This document shows, one piece after another, positions 7,053-14,512 of a stretch of DNA of 24,992 bases. Within the stretch, counting starts at the first letter, position 1, and the number at the start of each line of letters is the position of its first letter. The DNA comes from Ruminiclostridium sp. Its GTDB lineage: Bacteria; Bacillota; Clostridia; Oscillospirales; Oscillospiraceae. Position numbers and translations under genes: made by a program. The notes beneath the pieces were generated by a model. That model saw only the letters and a program-made list of their open reading frames with translations. It ran no database searches and was not told where the DNA came from. The DNA is taken from the NCBI GenBank assembly GCA_017560855.1, contig JAFZEB010000153.1, forward strand, positions 1-24,992, given 5' to 3'.

Positions 7053-7073
7053 GAGAAAACCTCCTTTGAATAG

Positions 7074-7105
7074 GAAAAAATGGCGGACGCAAACGCGCCG
7101 CCATT
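7074..7105 (-). terminator. Internal terminator or attenuator-like hairpin between khpA and rimM
   Basis: On the minus strand TGGCGG pairs with CCGCCA (complements of 7098-7103 and 7081-7086), with three more inner G-C pairs, a single bulged base and a GTTT loop. It is followed at once by six T residues (complement of 7075-7080). This is a full intrinsic-terminator layout inside an otherwise continuous operon; the rimM ribosome binding site follows seven bases later. Confidence 0.75.
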
Positions 7106-7127
7106 CTTCAGCAAGGAAATCCTTGCC

Positions 7128-7358
7128 TTAGTCCATAATTTCGACGGAAACCTTTTTGCCCTGGCGCTGGGCGACAGAGCGCATCAGTGTGCGGATTTCC
7201 TTGGCGATACGACCCTGACGGCCAATCACCTTTCCCATGTCACTGGGATCGACCCGGAGCTCGAGCACAACATTACCGTCCGATTCCGTCTCCTGTACGT
7301 CCACGGCCTGGGGGCGTTCCACCAGATTTTGGGCGATATAAGTGAGCAAGTCCTTCAT
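7128..7358 (-). CDS. khpA: KH-domain RNA-binding protein KhpA (YlqC family)
   Basis: This 76-residue protein is a single KH domain that, in other Firmicutes, dimerises with KhpB/EloR and binds RNA to affect cell elongation and sRNA-based regulation. The RNA-binding GxxG loop is visible as GRQG (46-49) within DMGKVIGRQGRIAKEIR. The length matches the family. It starts with ATG at 7358, with GGAGGG nearby upstream on the minus strand. The position between rpsP and rimM is the normal one in Firmicutes. The partner KhpB is not encoded in this window. The gene ends before a terminator-like hairpin that separates it from rimM. Confidence 0.95.
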   Translation of the reverse strand: MKDLLTYIAQNLVERPQAVDVQETESDGNVVLELRVDPSDMGKVIGRQGRIAKEIRTLMRSVAQRQGKKVSVEIMD

Positions 7359-7370
7359 GTGCCCTCCAAA

Positions 7371-7610
7371 TCAGATGACATTAGCCTTCTTCAGCAGAGC
7401 CTTAACGGTTTCGGTGGGCTGTGCGCCGGTCTTGATCCAAGCCTGAGCGCGCTCAACGTCAACCTTGATAGCTGCGGGCTCCTGCTGGGGATCGTAAGTG
7501 CCGATTTCTTCAATGAAGCGGCCGTCACGGGGATAACGGGAGTCTGCAACGACGATACGGTAGAAGGGGTTCTTCTTGGAGCCCATTCTGCGAAGTCTCA
7601 TCTTAACCAT
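7371..7610 (-). CDS. rpsP: 30S ribosomal protein bS16
   Basis: This 79-residue protein of the small ribosomal subunit shows the canonical start MVKMRLRRMGSKKNPFYRIV, and then DSRYPRDGRFIEEIGTYDP, the bS16 signature. Length is normal. The ribosome binding site GGAGGTGA precedes the ATG at 7610 by a normal distance. The gene lies 61 bases downstream of ffh and 12 bases upstream of khpA, all on the minus strand. The standing order ffh-rpsP-khpA-rimM-trmD links protein targeting with ribosome biogenesis. Confidence 0.98.
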   Translation of the reverse strand: MVKMRLRRMGSKKNPFYRIVVADSRYPRDGRFIEEIGTYDPQQEPAAIKVDVERAQAWIKTGAQPTETVKALLKKANVI

Positions 7611-7671
7611 GTTACTTTCACCTCCAAATGAATTACATTGTTATGGAACCGCAAATGCGGAAACCAATCGT

Positions 7672-9045
7672 TTACCTAAAGGGCAGGCCGGGCATTCCCC
7701 CGGGGAAACCACCGGGCATCTTGCCGAACTTTCCTTTCCGGCGCTTGCCGGCCATTTTGGACATCTGCTTGGTCATCTGCTGCATCATTTCAAATTCCTT
7801 CAGCAGACGATTCACAGATACTACCTGCAGACCGCAACCGGCGGCGATACGCTTCTTGCGGCTGCTGTTGAGGATCGAGGGATTCTCTCGTTCCTGGGGA
7901 GTCATAGAGAGGATGATGGCCTCGGTGTGGGCCAGGGCCTTCTCGTTGATGGTGGCTCCCTCCAGAGCCTTGGAATTCATACCGGGCATCATACCCAGCA
8001 GTTCTTCCATAGAACCCATGCTCTTGACCTGGACCAGCTGATCGTAGTAGTCCTGCAGGGTGAAGCGGTTCTTCTTCAGCTTTTCAGCCAGTTCCATGGC
8101 CTTCTGCTGGTCGAACTGCTGCTCGGCCTTCTCGATGAGGGAGAGCATATCGCCCATACCCAGGATACGGGAAGCCATTCTGTCAGGATGGAAGATCTCG
8201 ATGTTGTCCAGCTTTTCGCCCATGCCCACGAACTTGATGGGCTTGCCGGTGACAGCCTTGATGGACAGGGCTGCACCGCCTCGGGCATCACCATCCAGCT
8301 TGGTGAGAACCACGCCATCGATGTCCAGTGCGTCGTCGAAGGCCTTGGCGGCATTGACGGCGTCCTGGCCGATCATGGCGTCCACCACCAGCAGGATCTC
8401 GGTGGGGTTGACTGCCTCCTTGATGGCCTGAAGCTCTGCCATGAGAGTTTCGTCCACGTGGAGACGGCCAGCGGTATCTAAAAAGACCATGTCATTGCCG
8501 TGCTTTTTGGCGTGCTCGATGGCCTCTTTTGCGATGGTTACGGGGTTTTCCTGTCCCATTTCAAAGACAGGGATGTTCAGCTGCTCGCCGACTACCTTCA
8601 GCTGCTGAATGGCAGCGGGGCGGTAGATGTCGCAGGCTGCCAGCAGAGGACGTTTGCCGTTCTGCTTGCGCATGAGACCGGCCAGCTTGGCGCAGTTGGT
8701 GGTCTTACCGGCGCCCTGGAGACCGACCATCATCACGACCGTGGGGGGCTGGGATGCGATGGTGATCTTGGCGCTGCTGCCGCCCATCAGTTCAATGAGC
8801 TCCTGGTTGACGATCTTGACGATGGCCTGACCGGCGGTCAGGCTTTCCAGGACCTCAGTGCCGACGGCCTTTTCGGTCACGCCCTTGATAAAGTCCTTAA
8901 CGACCTTGTAGCTGACGTCAGCTTCCAGCAGAGCCAGACGGATCTCACGCATGGCCTCCTTCACATCGGCCTCAGAGAGGCGGCCTTTGTTGCGGAGCTT
9001 TTTGAATGCGGAGGAGAGTTTTTCGGTTAATCCTTCGAATGCCAT
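7672..9045 (-). CDS. ffh: Signal recognition particle protein Ffh (SRP54)
   Basis: This 457-residue GTPase binds 4.5S/6S RNA and signal sequences at the ribosome and delivers nascent membrane and secreted proteins to FtsY. The N domain is followed by the G domain with P-loop GLQGAGKTT (108-116), DTAGR (190-194) and TKLDGDARGG (248-257). The C-terminal Met-rich M domain ends with a run rich in Met, Lys, Gly and Pro. A GTG three codons upstream (9054) is possible, but the ATG at 9045 has AAGGGAG (complement of 9054-9060) eight bases upstream and starts the usual MAFEGLTEKL. Seven bases separate it from the stop of its regulator-like partner ylxM. Lipoproteins and Lgt encoded in this window are likely clients. 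Confidence 0.98.
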   Translation of the reverse strand: MAFEGLTEKLSSAFKKLRNKGRLSEADVKEAMREIRLALLEADVSYKVVKDFIKGVTEKAVGTEVLESLTAGQAIVKIVNQELIELMGGSSAKITIASQPPTVVMMVGLQGAGKTTNCAKLAGLMRKQNGKRPLLAACDIYRPAAIQQLKVVGEQLNIPVFEMGQENPVTIAKEAIEHAKKHGNDMVFLDTAGRLHVDETLMAELQAIKEAVNPTEILLVVDAMIGQDAVNAAKAFDDALDIDGVVLTKLDGDARGGAALSIKAVTGKPIKFVGMGEKLDNIEIFHPDRMASRILGMGDMLSLIEKAEQQFDQQKAMELAEKLKKNRFTLQDYYDQLVQVKSMGSMEELLGMMPGMNSKALEGATINEKALAHTEAIILSMTPQERENPSILNSSRKKRIAAGCGLQVVSVNRLLKEFEMMQQMTKQMSKMAGKRRKGKFGKMPGGFPGGMPGLPFR

Positions 9046-9050
9046 AAAAC

Positions 9051-9419
9051 TCACTCCCTTTCCAGATCATCCATGGCTTCGCTGAGTTGGGTGCAGAGTT
9101 TTTCCAGTTCGCCGTCTTTCAGCCGGTCCCGGTTGATGGCCTCGATCTGTGTGGTCAGCTCCCGAAGGGTGGACACCGTGGCCCGGGTTTGGTGAAAGCG
9201 CCGGATGAGACCGGTCTTTTCCTCGATATCCTCCAGGGTCTTTTCTGCCCGGACGATGATGTCCCGGACACCCTGCCGGGTGATCTCGTAGTTTTCTGCG
9301 ATCTCAGCCAGGGAGAGGTCATCGTTGTAGTACAGGTCGTAAAACTCTTTCTGCCGCGCAGTAAGCAGATCCCCATAGAAATCATAGAGCATAGCCATTC
9401 GATATGCTTGGTTTTTCAT
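9051..9419 (-). CDS. ylxM: YlxM/UPF0122 family DNA-binding protein, SRP-associated
   Basis: This 122-residue protein has an N-terminal sigma region 4-like helix-turn-helix: TARQKEFYDLYYNDDLSL (20-37) leads into a recognition segment with ITRQGVRDII (46-55), then a coiled-coil-prone C-terminal half. It is almost always encoded immediately before ffh in Firmicutes and, in some species, modulates SRP function; its exact role is not settled. GGAGGG precedes the ATG at 9419. It is the first gene of the minus-strand operon, downstream of the promoter at 9474-9502. The C-terminal half is less conserved, as is usual for the family. Confidence 0.94.
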   Translation of the reverse strand: MKNQAYRMAMLYDFYGDLLTARQKEFYDLYYNDDLSLAEIAENYEITRQGVRDIIVRAEKTLEDIEEKTGLIRRFHQTRATVSTLRELTTQIEAINRDRLKDGELEKLCTQLSEAMDDLERE

Positions 9420-9442
9420 GGTGCGCCCTCCTGTGTGCGGCC

Positions 9443-9464
9443 TGTAAAGTTGTTTTCCTTTACA
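9443..9464 (-). promoter_or_regulatory. Inverted repeat in the 5' leader of the ylxM-ffh operon
   Basis: TGTAAAG (9443-9449) and CTTTACA (9458-9464) are perfect complements separated by eight bases. They lie between the -10 box and the ylxM start, so they could be a leader hairpin or an operator. No protein is assigned. Confidence 0.4.
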
Positions 9465-9473
9465 ACAGTGACT

Positions 9474-9502
9474 ATCCTACAGGAATTTCATCATTTTGTC
9501 AA
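9474..9502 (-). promoter_or_regulatory. Sigma-A-type promoter of the ylxM-ffh-rpsP-khpA-rimM-trmD operon
   Basis: On the minus strand TTGACA (complement of 9497-9502) is followed after 17 bases by TAGGAT (complement of 9474-9479). It lies 55 bases or more upstream of the ylxM start and is divergent from the yfmF promoter. Confidence 0.75.
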
Positions 9503-9573
9503 GATAAAATTGACAGGAAATTGTATGAAAAAGGCCTGTCCGGAACATAATTTACTGGAAATGTTGCCATGCC

Positions 9574-9615
9574 TTTACATTCCTTGAGATTGTGGTACAA
9601 TGTAAACTATATAAT
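9574..9615 (+). promoter_or_regulatory. Promoter(s) of the yfmF-yfmH-lgt-folD operon
   Basis: TTTACA (9574-9579), a 16-base spacer and TACAAT (9596-9601) with a TGG extended -10 form one good promoter. A perfect TATAAT follows at 9610-9615 and could serve a second start, but its -35 is poor. The gene start at 9669 is downstream of both. Confidence 0.7.
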
Positions 9616-9668
9616 AGTGTACTTTTCTGGGTGAAATGCACCCATTCAGATCCCGAAGGAGGGAAAAC

Positions 9669-10952
9669 ATGCTGCCAATTGTTGAACGCACCCTGGCTCC
9701 CGGTGTTGTGCTCCGGGCTGTTCAGACAAAAAAATTCAAAACATCTATGCTTGGGATTACTTTTCTGGAGCCTCTGACCGAGGAAACAGCATCTCTGAAT
9801 GCCCTGATCCCCAAGGTTCTTCGCCGTGGTTGCCGGAATCACCCGGACATGGAAACCCTGTCTGCCGCTCTGGACGACCTCTACGGCGGCGGCATCGAGC
9901 CTCTTGTTCGCAAGAAAGGGGAGGTCCAGTGCATTGGCTTCTGGGGAAGTTTCCTGGACGATGCCTATGTGCCTGGGGATTCTCAGATTTTAGAGTCTGC
10001 GGCCGCCCTGCTGGGTGAGATCGTCCTGCAGCCTGCCGGTGACGGAAAGGGTTTCCGACCGGACTATGTGGAGAGCGAAAAGGCAAATCTTGTGGATAAG
10101 ATCCGCAGCGAGGTCAATGACAAGCTCCAGTATTCTCTCTCCCGCCTTCGTTCCATGATGTGTGAAGGGGAAGCCTACAGCATCGAAAAGCTGGGTACCG
10201 AAGCTCAGGCAAGAGCCATTACCGGAGAAACTCTCTATAACCGCTACCGTGACATGCTGGAGACCGCTCCTGTTTACCTTTATTACTGCGGCTCTGCTGA
10301 CCCTGAGCGAGTGGAGAAAGCCTTCCGGGCAGGGTTTGCCGACCTGCCTCAGGGCCAGCGGAAGGAGATCCCTGTGCCTATGGTCCTGGGCCAGCCTAAG
10401 GGAGCGGTCCGGCGGTTTTCCGATGCCATGGATGTGTCCCAGGGTAAGCTGACCATGGGCTTCCGCACTGGCGGCGGATTCAAGGATATTGAGAATGTGG
10501 CCCGCTTCATGCTCTTTAATGCCATCTTCGGCGGCAGCACCAATTCCAAGCTCTTCCTGAACGTCCGGGAAAAGCTTTCCCTGTGCTATTTCGCCAGCTC
10601 TTCTCTGGCTCTGAGCAAAGGTATCCTGCTGGTCTACTCCGGTGTGGAGTTTGCCAACTTCCAGAAGGCTGAAGACGAGATCCTGGCCCAGCTGACGGCC
10701 TGCCAGATCGGGGACATCACCTCCGAGGAACTGGAAGCCGCCCGGCGTTCTGTCATCGGTAGTCTGCGTTCTTCCCTGGATGCCCAGGGCCGTCTGGAGG
10801 AATACTGGGTGAATCGCTTTGTCACCGGTACGGCCTACACCCCCGAGGAACTGGCCGAGGCTGTGGAAAAAGTTACCCTGGACCAGGTGGTGGAAGCCGC
10901 CTGTCAGGTAAAGCTGGACAGCATTTATACCCTGCGGGGAAAGGAGGGCTGA
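9669..10952 (+). CDS. yfmF: M16 peptidase-like protein YfmF (inactive-type subunit)
   Basis: This 427-residue protein belongs to the insulinase-like (M16) fold family, with two related halves. The position where active members have HxxEH carries only RRGCRNHPDMETL (52-64), so zinc and catalysis are absent from this subunit. The C-terminal half keeps the RxxxxxY substrate-contact pattern typical of M16 (REKLSLCY, 300-307). Active and inactive M16 genes in tandem usually form a heterodimer. The pair corresponds to the proteins named YfmF/YfmH in database product names and YmfF/YmfH in Bacillus, linked to the 5-aminopentanol modification of elongation factor P; the mechanism is not settled. The start at 9669 is chosen for GAAGGAGGG at 9655-9663, rather than the in-frame upstream ATG at 9636. 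It is the first gene of the operon. Confidence 0.88.
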   Translation: MLPIVERTLAPGVVLRAVQTKKFKTSMLGITFLEPLTEETASLNALIPKVLRRGCRNHPDMETLSAALDDLYGGGIEPLVRKKGEVQCIGFWGSFLDDAYVPGDSQILESAAALLGEIVLQPAGDGKGFRPDYVESEKANLVDKIRSEVNDKLQYSLSRLRSMMCEGEAYSIEKLGTEAQARAITGETLYNRYRDMLETAPVYLYYCGSADPERVEKAFRAGFADLPQGQRKEIPVPMVLGQPKGAVRRFSDAMDVSQGKLTMGFRTGGGFKDIENVARFMLFNAIFGGSTNSKLFLNVREKLSLCYFASSSLALSKGILLVYSGVEFANFQKAEDEILAQLTACQIGDITSEELEAARRSVIGSLRSSLDAQGRLEEYWVNRFVTGTAYTPEELAEAVEKVTLDQVVEAACQVKLDSIYTLRGKEG

Positions 10953-10955
10953 GCC

Positions 10956-12239
10956 ATGATCAAACATACCTACGAACGAATTGGGGAGACTCTGTATGAG
11001 GAGACCCTGGAAAATGGTCTGCGGGTCTATGTCTTCCCCAAGCCCGATTTTGGCAAGTGCTATGCCTTCTTTGCCACCCGCTACGGCGGCATGGATACCC
11101 GCTTCCAGCTGAACGGTCAGTGGCTGGATACTCCCATGGGCATTGCCCATTATTTGGAACATAAGATGTTCGATACCCCCGACGGGGGCAACGCCCTCCA
11201 GAAGCTGTCTGCCTCCGGTGCATCCCCCAATGCCTTCACCAGTGCGGCCATCACCGGCTATCACTTTGAGTGTACCGAGGGCTTTTGGGAGAACCTGCGG
11301 ACCCTGCTGGAATTCGTCTCGGTGCCCTATTTCACCGAGGAGAGTGTCCAGAAGGAGCAGGGCATCATCGGCCAGGAGATCCGCATGATGGAGGATAACC
11401 CCGGCCGTCAGTCCTACCGAATGCTGCTGGAAGCCCTCTATCAGAATCACCCCATCCGCAATTCCGTGGCAGGTTCCGTGGAGTCCATTGCCCAGATCAC
11501 CGCAGAGACCCTCTACCACTGTCACGAAGCCTTTTACACCCCCTCTAATATGGTTCTGTGTGTGGCGGGCAATGTGGACCCTGAAGCGGTTTGTGCCCTG
11601 GCCCGAGAGATCCTGCCCAAAGAGGCCAAGCCTCCCATCCCCAGAGACCACGGTCAGGACGAACCCCGGCAGGTCAACCTCCGGGAGAACACCAGGGTCA
11701 TGCCTGTGGCCGCCCCTTTGTTCCAGATCGGCGTGAAGGGTCAGCCTGCCCAGGACGGCCCCAACCGACTGCGCCAGAAGCTGCTGGGCGACCTGACCTG
11801 CGAGGCCCTCATGGGCTCTTCCAGCTCTCTGTACAGCAAGCTCTATACCCGGGGACTCATCAACAGCGGCTTCTATTGCGGCTTCATGGATTATCCCGGC
11901 TGTGCATTCCTGGTAGCCGGCGGTGAGAGCAAGGACCCTGCCGCTGTCCGGGATGCCATCATGGAGGAAGTGGAGCGGATCGGCAGGGAAGGGCTGGACC
12001 AGGGGCTTTTCCAGCGCATGAAGAAGGCCGCCTACGGCAGCTTTGTGCGGGGGCTGAACTCCTTTGAAAATCTCTGCGTAGAGCAGGCCCAGGCCTATTT
12101 TGAGGACCAGGACCCCTGGACTTTCCTGGAGATCTATGATACTATGACCCGTCAGGATGCGGAGAACTTTATCCGAGACTGGTTCCACCCTGAACAAATG
12201 ACCCTGACGGTCATCTGGCCTGGGGAGGAACCTGCATGA
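10956..12239 (+). CDS. yfmH: M16 family zinc peptidase YfmH (active-type subunit)
   Basis: This 427-residue protein has the inverted zinc-binding motif HxxEH as HYLEH (65-69, inside MGIAHYLEHKMF), with a probable third ligand Glu141 in GQEI. It is thus the catalytic-type partner of YfmF, which lacks the motif. The equal lengths of the two proteins fit a two-subunit clam-shell. No signal peptide is seen, so it should act in the cytoplasm. The start is three bases after the yfmF stop; its own stop overlaps lgt by ATGA. In Bacillus the pair lies with a gene that completes EF-P modification; that reductase and EF-P itself are not in this window, so this role is by homology only. Confidence 0.9.
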   Translation: MIKHTYERIGETLYEETLENGLRVYVFPKPDFGKCYAFFATRYGGMDTRFQLNGQWLDTPMGIAHYLEHKMFDTPDGGNALQKLSASGASPNAFTSAAITGYHFECTEGFWENLRTLLEFVSVPYFTEESVQKEQGIIGQEIRMMEDNPGRQSYRMLLEALYQNHPIRNSVAGSVESIAQITAETLYHCHEAFYTPSNMVLCVAGNVDPEAVCALAREILPKEAKPPIPRDHGQDEPRQVNLRENTRVMPVAAPLFQIGVKGQPAQDGPNRLRQKLLGDLTCEALMGSSSSLYSKLYTRGLINSGFYCGFMDYPGCAFLVAGGESKDPAAVRDAIMEEVERIGREGLDQGLFQRMKKAAYGSFVRGLNSFENLCVEQAQAYFEDQDPWTFLEIYDTMTRQDAENFIRDWFHPEQMTLTVIWPGEEPA

Positions 12240-13093
12240 ATACCGTGACCTTTCCCGGCCTGGGCCTAACCTTTGAGCTGAACCGGGTGGCCTTTTGCCT
12301 GGGTGATTTCTGTATCTATTGGTACGGCATCATCATCGGCCTGGGTTTTCTTCTGGGCGGCAGCTTTTGCTGCTGGCGGGCCAAGGACTTTGGTCTCAAG
12401 GGAGACGATATCCTGGACCTGCTGCTCTTTGCAGCACCCGGCGGCATCATCGGTGCCAGAATTTACTATATCGTGTTCAATTCGGACCTGTATCAGAACG
12501 CCGACGGCAGCATGAATGTCAAGGCCATGCTGAACGTGCACAACGGAGGTTTGGCCATCTACGGCGGCATCATTGCGGCGGTGATCATCGCCTTCTTTGT
12601 GGCCAAATATAAGAAGATCCCCTTTCTTGCCCTGATCGATGCCTGCGCCTTTGGCCTGCTCATCGGTCAGATGGTGGGGCGTTGGGGCAACTTCATCAAT
12701 GTGGAGGCCTACGGCTGTGAGACCACCCTGCCCTGGCGCATGGGCATTTTTGACCCGGAGTACATGGAGGTACATCCCACCTTCCTGTATGAGTCCCTGT
12801 GGAATCTGCTGGGCTTCTGTCTCCTGCTCCTTGTGATGTACAAAGGATGGCGGAAGTTCGACGGCATGCTCTTCCTGCTCTATGCAGCCTGGTACGGCTT
12901 CGGTCGGGGCCTCATTGAAGGACTGCGGACGGACAGTCTGTACTTTTTCTCCACCGGCATCCGCACCTCTCAGATGGTAGGTTTTGTAAGTTTTGCAGTA
13001 GCGGCAGGTATCATCCTATGGCAGCTTCGGAAGGGGCCGAAGCCTGAACACCTGTATGTGAACAAACTTCAAGATAACAAATTAAACAAATAA
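12236..13093 (+). CDS. lgt: Prolipoprotein diacylglyceryl transferase
   Basis: This 285-residue integral membrane enzyme moves the diacylglyceryl group from phosphatidylglycerol to the lipobox cysteine of prolipoproteins, the first step in lipoprotein maturation. Several membrane helices are visible. Family motifs are HNGGLAIYGG (102-111) and the signature GRWGNFINVEAYG (148-160), then HPTFLYES and GRGLIEGLRTDS further on. It overlaps yfmH by four bases (ATGA) and is followed 18 bases later by folD. It will process lipoproteins including the three encoded at 3099-5733. The ending is Lys/Asn-rich and the stop is TAA at 13091-13093. Confidence 0.97.
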   Translation: MNTVTFPGLGLTFELNRVAFCLGDFCIYWYGIIIGLGFLLGGSFCCWRAKDFGLKGDDILDLLLFAAPGGIIGARIYYIVFNSDLYQNADGSMNVKAMLNVHNGGLAIYGGIIAAVIIAFFVAKYKKIPFLALIDACAFGLLIGQMVGRWGNFINVEAYGCETTLPWRMGIFDPEYMEVHPTFLYESLWNLLGFCLLLLVMYKGWRKFDGMLFLLYAAWYGFGRGLIEGLRTDSLYFFSTGIRTSQMVGFVSFAVAAGIILWQLRKGPKPEHLYVNKLQDNKLNK

Positions 13094-13111
13094 TGAAGGA
13101 GAGAAATCATT

Positions 13112-13951
13112 ATGGCAACTATTTTAGACGGTAAGGCATTGGCCGCAAAGATCAAGGCTCAGGTCAAGGAAGAGGCAGCAACCATGGCTCGCATCCCCGG
13201 TCTGGCTGTTATCATCGTGGGCAACAACCCCGCCAGCCGTGTTTATGTCAACAGCAAGCGCAAGGACTGTGAGGAGTGCGGCTTCCTGAGCGAGGAGTTT
13301 GCTCTGCCCGAGGAGACCACCGAGGCTGAACTGATCGCCCTGATCCAGGAGCTGAACGGCCGTGCAGATATCGATGGCATCCTGTGCCAGCTGCCCCTGC
13401 CCAACGGCATCAACGAGGAGGCAGTTCTGATGGCCATCGATCCCAACAAGGACGTGGACGGCTTCCACCCCATGAACGCCGGCGCTCTGTTTGTGGGTAA
13501 GGACGGCTTCCTGCCCTGCACCCCCTATGGTGTCATGGAGATCCTGGACGAGTACGGCATCGACCCCAAGGGTAAGAACTGCGTGGTCATCGGCCGCTCC
13601 AACATCGTGGGCAAGCCCATGTCCATCATGCTCCTGCAGAGACACGGCACCGTGACCATCTGCCACTCCCGCACCCAGAACCTGGCTGAGATCTGCCGCG
13701 GCGCAGACATCCTGGTGGCCGCTGTGGGTAAGAACCACACCGTCACCAAGGACATGGTCAAGCCCGGTGCTGTGGTCATCGACGTGGCGATGAACCGCAA
13801 CGACGAGGGCAAGCTCTGCGGCGACGTGGACTTCGAGGACGTCAAGGAGATCGCTTCCGCCATCACTCCTGTCCCCGGCAGCGTTGGTCCCATGACCCGC
13901 GCTATGCTCATGAAGAACACCCTGCTGGCAGCCAAGAAGCATCAGGCTTGA
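13112..13951 (+). CDS. folD: Methylenetetrahydrofolate dehydrogenase/cyclohydrolase FolD
   Basis: This 279-residue bifunctional enzyme interconverts 5,10-methylene-, methenyl- and 10-formyl-tetrahydrofolate with NADP(H). Visible motifs are YVNSKRKDCEECG (45-57, with catalytic Tyr45 and Lys49), LCQLPLP, DVDGFHPMN, the nucleotide-binding GRSNIVGKP and the final PVPGSVGPMT. The ribosome binding site GAAGGAGAG precedes the ATG at 13112. Codon use is much more biased to C-ending codons than in yfmF, yfmH or lgt, a sign of high expression. In Bacillus, folD sits between nusB and xseA; here it lies upstream of the Asp23 gene and that slot is taken by a TsaD-like gene. No terminator follows. Confidence 0.98.
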   Translation: MATILDGKALAAKIKAQVKEEAATMARIPGLAVIIVGNNPASRVYVNSKRKDCEECGFLSEEFALPEETTEAELIALIQELNGRADIDGILCQLPLPNGINEEAVLMAIDPNKDVDGFHPMNAGALFVGKDGFLPCTPYGVMEILDEYGIDPKGKNCVVIGRSNIVGKPMSIMLLQRHGTVTICHSRTQNLAEICRGADILVAAVGKNHTVTKDMVKPGAVVIDVAMNRNDEGKLCGDVDFEDVKEIASAITPVPGSVGPMTRAMLMKNTLLAAKKHQA

Positions 13952-13976
13952 TTTCGCCGGTAGGATATGCTATAAT
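13948..13976 (+). promoter_or_regulatory. Promoter of the Asp23-family gene, overlapping the folD stop
   Basis: TTGATT (13948-13953) and a perfect TATAAT (13971-13976) are separated by 17 bases, with a TGC extended -10. The -35 box contains the folD stop codon TGA (13949-13951). Confidence 0.85.
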
Positions 13977-14024
13977 AACCAAATCAAGCAATCCAAATCC
14001 TTTTCAGTTACGGAGGATACTACC

Positions 14025-14399
14025 ATGAGCGAAACCAGAGAATATTACTCCCGCAGCGAGGAGCATGGCGATGTTTTCATTGCCGAAGAAGTGCTGGAGA
14101 TGATCGCCGGTGCAGCTGCCCTGGAAGTGGACGGTGTGTCCGGTCTGGCCGGTGCTACCGCTGCCGAGCAGTTCCTGGGCAGAAAGAAGCTGTCCAAGGG
14201 CATCAGCATCCTTTGGGAGTCTGACAATATCACCATCGACGTGTCCATTCAGATCAAGTATGGTGTCATCGTTCCTGAGGTGGCTAAGAAGGTCCAGGAG
14301 GCCATCATTGCCAACGTGGAAGGGACCAGCGGCATGCAGGTGGCAGCCGTCAACGTCCGTGTCAGCGGCGTTACCTTCGAAAAGCCCGCAGCAGAATAA
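14025..14399 (+). CDS. Asp23/Gls24 family protein (YqhY-like)
   Basis: This 124-residue protein belongs to the Asp23/Gls24 envelope-stress family: the pattern VFIAEEVLEMIAGAAALEVDGV is followed by ITIDVSIQIKYGVIVPEVAKKVQEAI and VNVRVSGV, which are the family landmarks. The position directly before nusB matches yqhY of Bacillus subtilis, which in that species is tied to the control of acetyl-CoA carboxylase; the carboxylase genes are not here. GGAGG precedes the ATG at 14025. It has its own promoter and terminator, so it forms a single-gene unit that can also receive read-through from folD. Codon bias suggests strong expression. No membrane segment is seen. Confidence 0.93.
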   Translation: MSETREYYSRSEEHGDVFIAEEVLEMIAGAAALEVDGVSGLAGATAAEQFLGRKKLSKGISILWESDNITIDVSIQIKYGVIVPEVAKKVQEAIIANVEGTSGMQVAAVNVRVSGVTFEKPAAE

Positions 14400-14409
14400 T
14401 TCCGCAAAC

Positions 14410-14445
14410 AACACCCGCAGTGGAAACACTGCGGGTGTTTCTTTT
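14410..14445 (+). terminator. Rho-independent terminator after the Asp23-family gene
   Basis: ACACCCGCAGTG (14411-14422) pairs perfectly with CACTGCGGGTGT (14427-14438) around a GAAA tetraloop, followed by TTTCTTTT. Confidence 0.95.
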
Positions 14446-14512
14446 GTATGAAAATCTTTTCATGGGAAACTCAGTTTTGTGGAAAAAGTTTTGAAGAAAT
14501 TCACAGATAGTC

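Noticed and set aside
7649..7660. Small hairpin CCGC-AAAT-GCGG between ffh and rpsP considered as a terminator
   Set aside because: Only four base pairs and no T run on the minus strand, so it is not an intrinsic terminator.
7576..8481. 301-codon plus-strand open frame opposite ffh
   Set aside because: It is antisense to ffh, which has all SRP GTPase motifs; no ribosome binding site or domain supports it.
9990..12197. 735-codon open frame on the minus strand opposite yfmF and yfmH
   Set aside because: It lies antisense to two clear M16-family genes. Such long shadow frames are expected with strongly C/G-ending codons, and its translation is low-complexity Gly/His/Leu/Val-rich without a recognised domain.
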